This document shows positions 39,194 to 52,300 of a stretch of DNA of 64,000 nucleotides, piece after piece. The notes beneath the pieces are model-generated. The model was not told the DNA's origin. It searched no databases and was given only the letters and a program-made list of their open reading frames with translations. Position 1 is the first letter of the stretch; every line of letters begins with the position of its first letter. Source of the DNA: Rotaria macrura (lineage: Eukaryota; Rotifera; Eurotatoria; Philodinida; Philodinidae); the NCBI GenBank assembly GCA_900239685.1, contig OENT01000455.1, positions 50,119 to 114,118 of the forward strand, given 5' to 3'. The translations under genes were made by a program, and so were the position numbers.

Positions 39194-42100
39194 TATTAAA
39201 ATATTATATAATTGTATCGTGACTTAAAGTTATTTAGAAAATTGTTTTCTTCTTCTTATCTAAATGATAAAGAACAAGAAACAACAACAAAAAAAAAAAA
39301 GAAAAAGAAACTTGCTTCATATTTATTTTTATCATTACAACTGAGTCAGATTTTCATGGCATATTTTTTATCCATTGTTTTTCTTGTTTACTACGTGAAT
39401 ATAATTTTTTTTAACTTGAATCTTCAGCGATAAGTCATATCAGGAACTTGGATACACATAAGATGTTTTTCAATCTGGTATTGTTCGAATTTTCGATTAG
39501 AAGAAAAACAACAGTGTTTTTTATCAGATAAGATTCAATGTACTCAAAACGATATATATTTCTAAGAGACAATCTCGAAGAAAATATAAGTGCATTAAAA
39601 TTTATTGAATCATTGACTATGAATACGATATTATGTTTTAGAATCTATGAAATCAAAGGTTAAACAATAAATTTCGTTAGTAAACTTGTTTGTTTTGTAT
39701 TTGTACATTCTCGTTGACGATCTACAATAATATTGACTCTATTTCCAAGTAATCACGTATCATTTTATCATGGACATCTGATTATAAAAGCTTTATGAAA
39801 TTCTTATCAAGTTTTGGCTGATATTTTCGCTCTTGAGAAACATTTACATGAATGAACTTATCTTCGCACAATGTTCGAAGAATTCTTCAGAGTTGCGGGT
39901 TGATATCTGAATCCTTTCGTTTGTGTGTTGCTTCATTGGATAAAGTTTTGCTCGATGATACAACCAATGCTAGTTACAATCCATGGAGATGCATAGCAGT
40001 TGCTGATTTTCAACCGCAATGAACAACCATGGTAACTATATATTTACCTGTCAAAGACACATTTAATTCAACTAGAAAACAACTCGACGACATGTAAAAG
40101 CTACTTCACGATTCAGATAAAATACATCAATATCATATATGGAATTTAACAACTATAAGATGTCTAATTCAAGAAAGAGATTCTATTTAGAATGATTTAT
40201 GTACTTCATTCTTTAGTCAGTGTCTTCGATTTCAATAGAACAAAATATCTATTATTTATTCATGTAATAGGTAGAAATGATTGATGAATTTGGTTCTTGT
40301 TACATTGTGTTGATGGAACCTTTTATTTCGAACAATGTGCTATCATCTATTCTCGATGAATTTTTACTGAAGTATGACATTAAAAATTTAACTTCGGATA
40401 GGATAATAGAAGTTTAACGAAATAATATTTTTGAATTATTTGTTCACATATGTTAAATTGTGTTTCAAATAGAGACTATGTACGTTTGATCAATAGAATC
40501 TTGTAGTCTATCGATACTATTAATCGTGAGTTTTGAAGTGAAGCATTGCACAAATAACGTTCTAATTTGATATACATAACCAATCGATTTGGAACATTTC
40601 CCGTCATGTCTTGCTTGTTTTCTCGTAAAATACAAGTATATAATGACAGCTCACTTTTTTTTTCCCAATATTTTTAATTTTAAACATGCTCATTACATAG
40701 CAGAAATCGTTGAAATATTAGTGATGCACAGTTTTGAATCATAGTTATGCAATTAAAATTCTAATTCTTAGAAATTTTTCGAATCTTCGAATGAAAAGAT
40801 AAGCACGTAACTCTTTGCCATTTTCTCTCAATAAACTACTTTCCTCTTTAGCTAGAGAATTCGTTGGTGATTTATTTAAATATATTGTTTAACTACGTCA
40901 TCGATGATGAATTACCTTTTAGTTCTATTGAATGAAGTATAAATTTGGAACAATTCTTATGTCAATGTTTATTAATTGTAATTAATTCTGATTCTTCTAT
41001 AGAATATATTATTCTTTTATTCATATAAAGAAACACAAAAATAGTTTATTGAATCTATTATTTCATGCGTTAGCTTAACTCTTATATTAATTTAAAGTTC
41101 ATCAATATAGATTGAATATTAATTTTCAATCTATTCAATGTACTCAAAAAGAAAATAAATTGACGTAAAATGAGAATTCGATGTTTCGAATTCCAATATT
41201 AATCATAACATTTACCATTATAGATAGCTTGTTTCAAAACAACAGAAACATAGATAAATGAAATTCATATTACACTAATAAACAAATAATGTGTGTGCAT
41301 ATATATATATATAATTATATATATATGACTCGTGTTAAGTAAAAATGATTTTATTATGTTGCTGGAAAATTTGATTTGTATAATACTTTCATGAATTAAT
41401 ACCAAATGAACTACTTGATTATCTTCAGGTCATCAAATTTCGAACTCAAATAAGTAATAAATCATATAAACTACTCGATGACTCATAAAATCAATAATAA
41501 TAGAGCCGTCGAGAAAATTGATGCATACGCGATAAGAATCTCATAGTTCGCTTACGTCGGCAAACAGAAACGAGAAGAATATCAAATTTTTCTTCTCTGC
41601 ATATTTTTTTGTTTTTGTCTTATTGCATTTTCACTTAGAAGAATTCTCATATCATATGTAACGTAGATGAAACCTGAAAATTTGTTTTACTTTTAATTTA
41701 TTCTACAATACTAACTCGTGTGGCTTCTTTTTTTCCAATATCATGATGTTTTTATTATTTAATTCATGAATATTGGCTTGATCAAATGTACTTTTTTCTA
41801 AACAGAAGAATAAGTAATCAAATCATATTTTTATTATCATAGACTCATTATATTTATTTATTTATTTTTTCTTGAAACATATAATTTTATAGAAAGAAGA
41901 AGAATGTTTTCTGTTTTCAAATAAATATCCACAATAGAAACAACAAATCATACAATGAAATACATGCAAGTTTTTACAAAATAAAAAGATCTGCGAGAAT
42001 AATTGTATAGTTAGTTGAATAGATGATGACTAAAATGCTGCAATAAAACATCGACAAACAAATCGCTGGATTAAAAATAGAGACTAAGACAAACAAAAAG

Positions 42101-42283
42101 GACTAAACAAAATTCCTGATGAGAAAAATAACACATCTAGTAGAGAAACTGTTATTATGGCTGAATAATATAGAAGGTATGTGCATCGATTTATCGTAGT
42201 ATAATAAATGCATATAAGATCGTTATTAATTTCCGTTAGAGAAAGAAGACTTAAAAAGGAAAACCAAATGGACAATATCATTA
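39194..42283. other. gene-poor interval
   Basis: AT-rich DNA between the small membrane-protein gene and the 3' end of the AF10-like gene; contains (AT)n at 41299-41326. No supported gene. Confidence 0.5.
41299..41326. repeat. (AT)n microsatellite, imperfect
   Basis: AT units with an ATAATTATAT interruption, itself palindromic. Confidence 0.9.
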
Positions 42284-45077
42284 TCATTGATGAAAAGATG
42301 GATATGAACGCAAGATTGATTCATCAGAAACGGATATTGAATTAGCGCCAGGAAAACTCGCATAACCAAAATTCTACGAAAGAATATATATATATATTTA
42401 TATACATATATGTATAGTATCTATTAATTTTCTTGATTGAAGAATGTAGCAAATCAACTTACAGATATGTTCCATGTTGGTGCAAAAAAGTGTGGACTAG
42501 TAGTTGTAAGAATTTGAGAGAGTACTTCAAGACTAAGACCATGTGTTAAAGGTAAATGTTCATTCTTATTAATTAAATATGGATGAATTGGTTCACAAGA
42601 CATCGATGATGATGGAAATGAACCAGTTAAATTAAATCCCATATCAGAAGGAATGGTCTTGTTTGATTTCTGTTGATGTTCAGTAACAGGTGATTTACTT
42701 TTTTTATGTGTTTGTTGGTTATTTATTGGAAGACTTGATGATTCAGTCGTCGTATGATTGATGGTAAATGTTTCTGATAGTTTTTTACGTAAATTAGCAT
42801 TTATAACACGAAGTGAATCTCGTCGATGTCTAAGTTCATCGAATTTCTTTTTTAGAGAAGCATTTTCAGCTTTAAATTGATATAGACATGCTAATAATGA
42901 TGAAACATCATGTGGCATATTTTGTTGAAGAAGAAAATCACTTGTTAATTCCCATTCTTGTTCAAGAAATTCTTCGAGGGTTTGAGGTGGAAATGACTGT
43001 TCTAAATTTCTCAATGTTATTGAAGAATTATTTGATGATGAATATGGATAAAAATTAATAGTTGTTGGTTCACTTTTAGTATGAGATTCTGCATTTTGAT
43101 GATTTTGTTGAATTGTTTTTGAATGAGATAAATGAATTCTTTTCGATGGAGGACGACCAACTGGTCTCAGACCATCTTCATTTGAATAATGACGTTTTTT
43201 ATGTAATGGCACATCTTTTGTGAGCTTCGATTTTTCGATTATATGATAATCAGTATCATTCACTTCAATTCTAAACGAAAATGTGTTTTCAGTGTTCATC
43301 TCTTTTAATTGAATAAAAGAAAGAAAAAAATAAAACATGCTTTGTACGTACTTGATTATCGGATGCAAAGTTTCTTTCATTGAAAGATTTTTAGTATCGT
43401 TAGAAGAAGTATTCGTACAGGCAGATGTTAATAATGATTGATCATTGTTTATATCCGATGATTTCGAATTAAGAATGGTGATGTTCCTATTGAATAATAA
43501 AACGAAAATATTTTTGATAAAAAACTAACAAAGATGAATTGGTAAGAAAATGAAATCCATTCAACACAACTAGTTATATAGATATCCATCAATGTGCAAG
43601 GTGACATTTTATTTTACATAATGATCTATATCCAATGTTCTTGTATATCTGGCAGCAAATATTGATATTTCAATTTATAGAGAACTCTACGCCTCAGTCT
43701 GTCATACATTGATAAACGTGATACAAATCTACATCAATAAAATAAAACGATAATCTTGAAGTTGATATTGAAAACCAACGGTTACATATAAAATAAGCTT
43801 TGATGTCTCAAACATTCTGTACAAAAATCATATCAAATAGAAAGATTTATTGATATCAAACGACATTGAATAACTACTATCAATGATAAGATTCAAGTAC
43901 AAACCTATCGTCGCGTATCGATTGATTTTGATTCAATAACGAACGAGTTATTTGTTTTTCATTATTACATTCAATAAAATCTGAATGGTTGCTTTTGGAA
44001 GATACTTCTAACGAATTTTGATTGATTTCGTTGTTCGATATGTGCTGTTCTTTTGATGACGATGAATCATTTCTTCTCGTATGAACAAAATCAGCTAGTT
44101 CAGATGGATTCTCTTGTTCTTTTGATTTCTAAAATAATCGAACATGGAATGAAATATTAAAAAATTAAAACAATAACAATTCAATTTACTTCATTTCGTT
44201 CCGATGATTGATAATGAAATGCAGGTACTTGTCTGATAAATTTCTATATGATGAACAAATAGACAAATACAAAATTCATCTTGTTTCTTTGTTTTTTTCC
44301 TTACGGAAAACTTCGGTCGATGATATTCACAATAGATTGGATATTGACAAGTATTTTTTCGAACATCTTCATATAATAATCCAGCTTGTTGTGCGCATGT
44401 TACATGAAATAATTGTGTACAATTCTTAACTCGACATTCGCAACATGCACCTTGATTTGCATCGATTGTTGAACGTCCATTTTTAATACAAAGCGAACAT
44501 GCTTGTCCATAACGCATAGATGGAACTTTTGAAAGTATGATTGGTTCCATTGTTTCATCATTACCAAACGATACTTCAGGTATATAAAGTGCACATACAA
44601 CATGTGCCCAATTACCATCAGATGTTCGTTTCATTGCACCTTTGGCTAATGGACATAGACGACATGACTTTGAAAAAAGAAAGACATTGAACATTTTTTG
44701 AATAGAAATATAATAACAATTTCTTACTGCCTGAGTTTCTCCATCTTCACATCGACGACAATACCAATCACCATCAGGAATCGATACAATTCCATAACAT
44801 GCTATTGAATACATGTCAAGATTTTTTCAATAAATCATCTGAATATTACTTTTCTTATCTTACCAGTATGGCAAGCTACTGTGCAACCTTTTCCATCACA
44901 ATAGACCAAAGCATTATTTGTAAATCCTTGATCATCCGAACAAACACAACAACCACCAACTAATTCATCATGATTTGTCATGAGTTTCTTTTGATTATTT
45001 TCATATTTACACTTAAGTTTATTCTTCTTATGATCATTGTGGTTATCAATTGACAGTTCTGCTTTAGAATCTTTCAT
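42284..45077 (-). CDS. AF10/AF17-type (MLLT10/MLLT6-like) PHD-finger protein
   Basis: Eight exons: 44864-45077, 44728-44801, 44305-44667, 44190-44243, 43905-44128, 43348-43486, 42463-43299 and 42284-42373, about 664 aa. N-terminal PHD: CCVCSDDQGFTNNALVYCDG through YGIVSIPDGDWYCRRCEDGE. It is followed by the extended PHD: CRLCPLAKGAMKRT, GNWAHVVCALYIPEV, ACCECRVKNCTQLFHVTCAQ, QAGLLYEDVR. Then a Ser/Asn/Gln-rich linker with an AT-hook-like VGRPPSKR (about residue 400). Then the octapeptide-motif/leucine-zipper region (LEEFLEQEWELTSDFLLQQ, about 463-482; LLACLYQFKAENASLKKKFD). In AF10 the PZP module reads unmodified histone H3 and the OM-LZ recruits DOT1L. That is family knowledge. The chain is shorter than vertebrate AF10 (about 1000). 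The start is the ATG at 45077; an extra upstream exon is not excluded. Confidence 0.9.
43300..43347 (-). other. 48-nt stop-free, in-frame intron of the AF10-like gene
   Basis: GTACAA...AAAAGAG, 48 nt with a long pyrimidine tract, lies in frame and contains no stop. If retained it adds VQSMFYFFLSFIQLKE, an aromatic/aliphatic stretch out of place in a polar linker. An intron is therefore favoured. An alternative donor 4 nt upstream would break the phase. Confidence 0.6.
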
Positions 45078-45276
45078 CAAATGAGAACAAGAAAAAGAAC
45101 ATCATAACTATCAAGACACTCAGCTGCTTTTTGAAATGAATCATCATTGTAGAGGGCCAAATATTATTTCTGAATGGATGATTCAATCGATGAATGGTAA
45201 ACTTTGGTCATGAAAATGCATGGATAGCTTCATCGATCGATCTTGTGTGTTTATTACTTATTTTCAGATTCTCTAC
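45078..45276. promoter_or_regulatory. 199-bp head-to-head promoter region (AF10-like / mahogunin-like)
   Basis: The start codons of two divergent genes are only 199 bp apart, so the promoters overlap or are shared. A possible 3' splice site (TATTTTCAG, ending at 45267) precedes the + strand ATG, so that gene may have a 5' UTR intron beginning further left. Confidence 0.5.
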
Positions 45277-46963
45277 ATGGGGATATACTATAGTTTGACA
45301 TCGATATTTTCATCGACAACAGAAACAAATCATACCAATGTACATTCAAATTCAAAAACAAAGAAACGAAGACGACGACATCATAAACAAAATCATTTAT
45401 TGAATAGATTCTTTTTGGGTTCGAAGCATTTCTTCGTTAATAACCAACCACATACGTGCCTTTTCAATGAATATTATTATTTCAATTCAAGAAAAGACGA
45501 ATTAAATCCTGTTCATTTACAGGTTTCATTACCTGAATCAAATCCATCGACGATTGTACGACCTATTCAATGTACAATAGCAATACGAAGAGATTCACTC
45601 AAATTAATCCATTGCTATGATGATGTCTATTCAATTGATTTTATTTTCGATGCTGATCGTCCAGTACAAGTCTACAGTAAGTTAGATTTCGTGATATTTC
45701 TTCATTAGATTGGGTTTTTTTGTTCGCCCTTAAAGTCTACTTTATGGCACATGAAATAAATGCAAATTCAGGTGGATCATTATCATACGTTTCTTGTAAC
45801 AAATCAAATCATTTACATACATTTAAACAATTTTATGTATTTAATCGACCTGCTGGTCACGGACAAATATTCTCATCTGCACCCAATGATATTCATTTGT
45901 CATTATCATTATTAAATGAAAATCATCAGAATTGTACAATAAAAACTCGTGTGTATCCCATTGTTATTGTTTGTCGAGAGATGAACTCTAGAATAACCAA
46001 GTAAGATGACACACACATATATAGTCAAGGTTTTGTTTTTATTGTCGAAAAATAACTTTTTCTGTAATTTTCTTTTTCTTCTTTCGAATAGAAGTCCATC
46101 AACAATATGTGGCACAACAGTAGTCGACCATGCAACAGCTGCCATCGCATCATTTCCAACTTTTGATCAGTATCATATTGTATTAGCAACAATAAAACTT
46201 CTTCGATTGAATGATACAAATTCAACAATAACTCCTGATCGTACTACTATTGTTTTACTCAATCAGAAACATGTATATAATGGTATTGTTTTTAAATTAT
46301 TTGAAATTTATAGTATTGAAAATCATCCATTACAATCATCAACTAATAATAATAAGCAAGAATGTAAAACTACGAAAGACAATAAATCACTAATTAAAGT
46401 TGTTACGACAACATCGACGATTAGTGAAAATGAACCATTTCTCAATCGGTAATATCGAGTGTTAAAAAAGAAGCAGAAAAAAACAAACACAACTAGAGCT
46501 TCACTAACATCTATTTAATATTATTTCTATTTTTAGTTCAAATGAAATTGATGTAGTTCAAAAATCTTCATCGGAATTTGATCTACGTTTAAATAATGCA
46601 CACGAGAGTACTTGTGTTATTTGTCTAACTGATAAACGTAATGTTTTATTACTGCCATGTCGACATTTATGTTTATGTGGATCATGTGCAGAAAACTTGA
46701 AATTTCAATCAGCTAATTGTCCGATCTGTCGCATACCATTTCGTGCTTTACTGCAAATGAATGCATTACGTTATCGAAAACATGTTTTACTTAATCAATA
46801 TAGTGATGATGACGATGAATTAATGTATGAAAACATTTCATTAATCGATGCACTTAATCTAGCAACATCAACAGCACAACAAATCAATAAACATGAGTGT
46901 AGTATTAAACACAGTATAACAACCAATGATATGAAGTATTTTTGTAGTGAACATACAGTTTAA
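45277..46963 (+). CDS. mahogunin-type RING E3 ubiquitin ligase (MGRN1/RNF157 family)
   Basis: Four exons, 45277-45676, 45736-46000, 46092-46448 and 46537-46963, in phase, 482 aa. The chosen start gives MGIYYS, a likely N-myristoylation site as in MGRN1/RNF157; an upstream in-frame ATG at 45220 would hide it behind a putative splice acceptor. The N-terminal substrate-binding half has blocks of this family: [68 protein letters not shown]. The RING is C3HC4 (residues about 367-405): [37 protein letters not shown]. The tail is acidic (SDDDDE). Mahogunins ubiquitinate TSG101 and act on melanocortin receptor and endosomal traffic. The gene is head-to-head with the AF10-like gene. A TAT repeat and AATAAA lie in the 3' region. 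Confidence 0.93.
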
Positions 46964-47087
46964 TATCTGTGATATTTAATATATCATTGTTAGAGGTAGC
47001 TTTATTTTTTTAGACATTTCAAGTTGAATTGGGTTCTTTTGTTTTGATTTTTTTCCTTTCTCTTTTTGTAAAGATTAAAATTCTATT

Positions 47088-47110
47088 TATTATTATTATT
47101 ATTATTATTA
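47088..47110. repeat. (TAT)n microsatellite
   Basis: About eight TAT units in the 3' flank of the mahogunin gene. Confidence 0.95.
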
Positions 47111-48675
47111 AAATTCTAATTAAGAATATTAATAAAAACAAGAAAAATCTCGAGTTTCATTTTTCTCTTGTTATGTATTTTCTAAAGAAATAAGATTCTG
47201 ATAGATAGATCGACAAGAAATCTATTCGTTTGGGAATCGTCTGGGAAAACATANTATATAATTTCTATCTATTTTTTACATTTGAAACTATTGAACGATT
47301 ATGATTTCATTTATCATTTGTGCATGATGAAATTTCTTATGCAAATAAGTTCCCATGTTGCTGTCTAAATGATTGAGAAATATCTTTAGAGATTTGTCTG
47401 ATTTACTTTTACAAGAACATAGGAAGTAAAGACAACGTTTAATAACCCTAAAGTCATTCTCTTTTTCAAAAAAATGAAAACGAAAACAAAATTACGATCC
47501 TTCTTTTTCATTTTTCTATGCACATAAATTTGTCGAAAAAAGAAAAACATGACAAACAAGAAAGTATCATGTTCTATTTATTTTCCTGTAGGTGTAATGA
47601 GCTCTAATTTCGTCCTATGTCATTAGTTGATTTATGAAAATGACTCGTTTACGTTCGCTATTACAAGATCAAATGTAAGAAGACGATAATGATGTTAACT
47701 ATCAATATTCGATAGGAGAGCATAAAAAAAAAAGAAAAGAAACCAAGTCATCATAATGATCCCGTGAAAAACGATTCAATGATATTTAAGAGGCTGCTAT
47801 CATCTAATAAATTGATCTACTTGTGATGAGTGTTTACATTCGCCTGCCGTTTGCTTTTATCGAGTTTCATCATTTCATAACTATCCGATAGGATCGTTAG
47901 AGTGGAATCTTTTTCGAAATTGATATTCTTTCTCATTGATTTTATCTACGAGAATGATTAACTGAGAAGTGTAAATAAATGACAAGAGAAGAAAAACAAA
48001 ATCAAGTGAATCATATGAGAAAATTTCTCTAATAGCACAACTGCCATTTCCTGTTTGCCAAAAAAAACGGGATGGATTCGATTAAGCTTATATTTCTCTC
48101 TTTCTTCTTCTACTGCTACTACTTTCATTCTGTTGTTTTTATGGGGCTTCATCAACGATAGGGTCTGCTGTGCAATAAAAGAACATGCATGTTTCCAGAT
48201 TGACTTTCATCCTGTTAACGTTAATGAGTCTCATTCGTTGACGATACAACAAGGACACCAAGACACTTGGTTAAGTCCACATTCATTGTCACGACCAACA
48301 ATCAGACTTTGTGCTTTGCCTCCATACTTTGACATGATGTTTGATGTACGATTATTATTATTTTTATTAGTAGTAGTCGTATTAGTCTTACTTTTTTTTC
48401 CTCACGTCTACGCACTGAGGTATGTGCACAAGTAAACGACAGGAAAAAAACTTTCTTTCATGATGACGTAAACCACCCATTTCTTTTCCCATCAACACTG
48501 TAATCATCAGTTGTTTTTTTTCACAGATTGAATACATGCATCAAATGATCAAACATTTACATAGAGAGAAAAAAGACTTTGTTTCCGAACATGATTTTAT
48601 TAAATCCTTTATGTTATTATTATGTGATTGAAAGAACAAATGAATCTGTCAACATCTAATATGTGTGTAAAAAGA

Positions 48676-48694
48676 AGAGAGAGAGAGAGAGAGA
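48676..48694. repeat. (GA)n microsatellite
   Basis: Run of GA dinucleotides passing into an A-rich tract, about 640 bp before the CDK start codon. Confidence 0.9.
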
Positions 48695-49323
48695 AAGAAA
48701 AAAAAATTCCATTTGCGTCTCTTAAAAGCATGTTACTGTGTACCTTTGCGCTCTTCGACGCAACAATATACCATTTTCTCGCGTTTGCTTTTACTTCTTG
48801 AGTTGTCTAGTATGGATGCAACGCATATGTGCATAAAGAAGCAAAAAAAAACTGCATGAATATTACGACGATATGCATCGTATAGTCGTTGTTATTACAT
48901 CTATAGAGAAAGAACACATGAAACTTGACGTTTAATCGATTTTCATATAATCAAGGCTGAGAGTTTGTTCGAATTCGAGCAACATAAAAATAGAATTGCA
49001 ACATAGAATATTTTATTTTTATTTTTATTTTGTTTTTTTTTAAAGAAAAAAAAACAGTCTAAACACCTACGACTCATGAATGTACTGCTTTCGATTTTTT
49101 TTTGAAGCTTTACGCTCTATTTTTAGATTTTTATTTTGTTTTTGTTTCGTCGTTCTGTCCTTCCTCTCGATCATATCAAAATATGGCAAATAACCGATAG
49201 CAACATTAATGATTTGTACATAGTCATATCGTTGTGTGTGAGTAAGTGTGAATAATCTTACCAATATTTATTATTTTTTTTTTATTGATACAGAACACAC
49301 GTGTTTGAAGAGAAAAAAAAGAC

Positions 49324-52300
49324 ATGGAGGTTAGTTCGAAAATAGCAAAAACATTTAAACGGTTTACAATCCCACGAAGTACTTCATCTATTGGTTCTTT
49401 TACAACATTAAACGGCACTGCAACTACTAGTATCGAACACAACTCAGAAGAATCAACTCCAGCATCCCATCACAAACATCCTCCACTTTCTTATGCTCAA
49501 TACTTTCGAACTATTCAACAACATCATTCACAAGACAGTTTAAATACATCAACAGTTCAACAACAATATTCTGGATCATCTACTCGACCAGTAACTGGTG
49601 ATATTTCATCACATATGTTGCGTTCAGCATCGACAGATTTTCACACACCAACAAGGGAGTATGCTACGAAGAACAACAAAGTAAATTCAATTTCATCAAA
49701 TTTTGTTCTTCGTATATTTTTGAAATTGTTTCATCGTTCTTCTTCTCTGTTTTCAAGATGAGCTTCGTTCATAAAAAATCTTCACATTCACGTGATACGG
49801 ATTTCGATAATGTCACTCATTCATCTATTGATAGTAACATTGATACAACAATGAAAACACATGAAAGACAACGTTCATCATTGAAATCTTTATTATCGAA
49901 AAAATTTCAACCATTGACAGCCTCATCATCTGTGAATATATCTGCCAAACAAAAGAAACCACGTCATTCATTTCGTTATTTTCCTCATTTTCTCAAACGA
50001 AGTCATAGTGCAAGTACAGATCTATCAACAATAGCAACGACTAGTAATAATGAACAAAATGATGATACTGTTTCTCAACATAGACCAATTCACTTATCCG
50101 ACGAATCTGATTCAACATATACAATAGATTCGAATTCTAGCGTTATATGTAATCCTAGTAATACGGCATTAGTGCCAATATCCGAAGAAGAAAATACTAT
50201 GCCAATAAAACAACAAAATCAATTAAAAACAACATATGATAATATTGATCAAATGAATTCAAATCAATCGGATAGCGGAACGTTAACGCATCAATCCATA
50301 CAAAAACCAGTACCTAACCTTAGTAAGTGTTGATGCCCATGAAAATGTCATCATTTATGATTGTCGAAGTCTAGTCCATGATTTACGAAGTATAACAGAT
50401 ATCAATATCTGTCATAGATCTGTCTATCCATACATTGGAATATGCATTACAGTTAATATATTTTCCTTTACATAGAAACGTACATATAGATACATGTAAG
50501 CATGTCTTCGTATATAACTAATCTCAGTTTTAGAACTTGACTCTAAAAGTACAATTATATTCATTGATAAATAAAAATATTGACATAAATTCTGTTTCTC
50601 AATAGATGTATTAAAACCATTTAAAAGTCAAAATAAAGATAGGCTTCGAAATTAAATGTCACAAAGACCTTATTGTTAAAATTTTCCCATAGGATCGAAG
50701 TCAAAAATGTATTTTTTTTTGTCTTTCTTTTCATCAAACAGGTGCATCATCATCATCATCACTTTCGGGTACTTCATCAACATCGAATAAATATCAAAGT
50801 TCTAATAATCAATATTCACAGCAAGATGATTCAATCATGCCATCGAAATCTTCATCATCAGTTACATCAACAAATGATAAAACAACTCCTGTTGTTGTTT
50901 CTAATCATAATCCTACTAATAAACCATATTTAACTAATTCAATTAGTTTATATGAAGATGTTAATCATATAATGAATGATCCTCATTTATCTGCATCGAA
51001 TACCAATAACAATCATATTAAAGGTTTGTTTATTAAAACTAAATACAGATTAATGATAATTTTCGATTTTCTTTCTCTTTTCATTTGTGTTTTATTAGAA
51101 CGTACACCTATTCATCAAACAATGTCATTAAAAACTGATATTAAAAATGTGAACATAAGTCAACAATCAGCAATGAAAGTTAAATTACGTGATCATAATG
51201 GAAAAAAGAAGAAAGGTCTACGTGAACTTAAATCTCGTATATCATTACCACCGGAACATAAAAATGGCTTTTCACAACGTACGAATAATAATACTAGTTT
51301 TATGAATTATCAAACAAATGAACCGAATAATATTCGATCCAAACTAGCACAACGTTCATCATATTATCAAACAACATCATCGTCAGTTTATGCGCTCAAT
51401 GATGCTTTAAATCAATCGAATACATCAACATCACGTTTATCACCACAATTCAATTCAAGTTTAGGTGGACAATTAAGTCGTAATGAACATCGACTATCAA
51501 TGCTTGATCTTGGCTTTGGTAAAATAGAATCTTATGTCAAATTAGAAAAATTAGGAGAAGGTAAAATAAAACAATAAGAAAAAGTTTTATTTCTTTTCGT
51601 TTTTTCTTTATGCAATAATAAAAGGTACATATGCAACGGTATTTAAAGGAACATCGAATTTACTGAATGGTTATGTTGCATTAAAAGAAATTCGACTTGA
51701 ACAAGAAGAAGGTATGATTAAATATTGATTTTTATTGGTTGATTAAAAATTTCAAGGTTATTGTCTTATTGAAAAAGAATATAAGATGACAAGATTATTT
51801 CCTACTGTCATATGAGTAAGGATACTTCATCTAGAATGGAAATTATGTAATTAAAATAATAATTAGATATTCAAAGGTTGTTATGATCCTACTTAATAAA
51901 TATTAGAAAATGTGAAATACAAAGGGAGAACCTTCAATATTAAAGAAACAGACAGAAATAGACACCATGTTTGTCACAAACTTCTCTTCTAAAATGTTAT
52001 GGCTTCAAACTTTATATTACGATTGTTTACACATTGTTTTTCAAATGAAACGAATCCTAACATTGAAATCTATGCTGTTACAAGTAGCTAGACATAAAAA
52101 TAATCGAATTTAAAAATATTATGTTATGAGACTAAAAAAAACAAGACATTTAGCAAATAAACTTTAGTCGTAATCAAACAGGCATCCTATTCTATTGACA
52201 TTAGATTTTTGATAACAATCTTGATATACGTATAATATGAAAATTTCATTTTTTATCTTTTAGGTGCACCATGCACAGCATTACGTGAAGTGAGCTTATT

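Larger units (their letters stand above)
46964..49323. other. intergenic region with microsatellites
   Basis: Between the mahogunin and CDK genes. It holds (TAT)n at 47088-47110, an AATAAA at about 47130, one ambiguous base (N) at 47254, and (GA)n at 48676-48694. An ORF at 48055-48435 has no domain and is dismissed. Confidence 0.55.

Noticed and set aside
48055..48435. 126-codon ORF with hydrophobic runs, downstream of the mahogunin gene
   Set aside because: It is explained by simple TTA/GTA repeats; no domain, no splice context, no start context.
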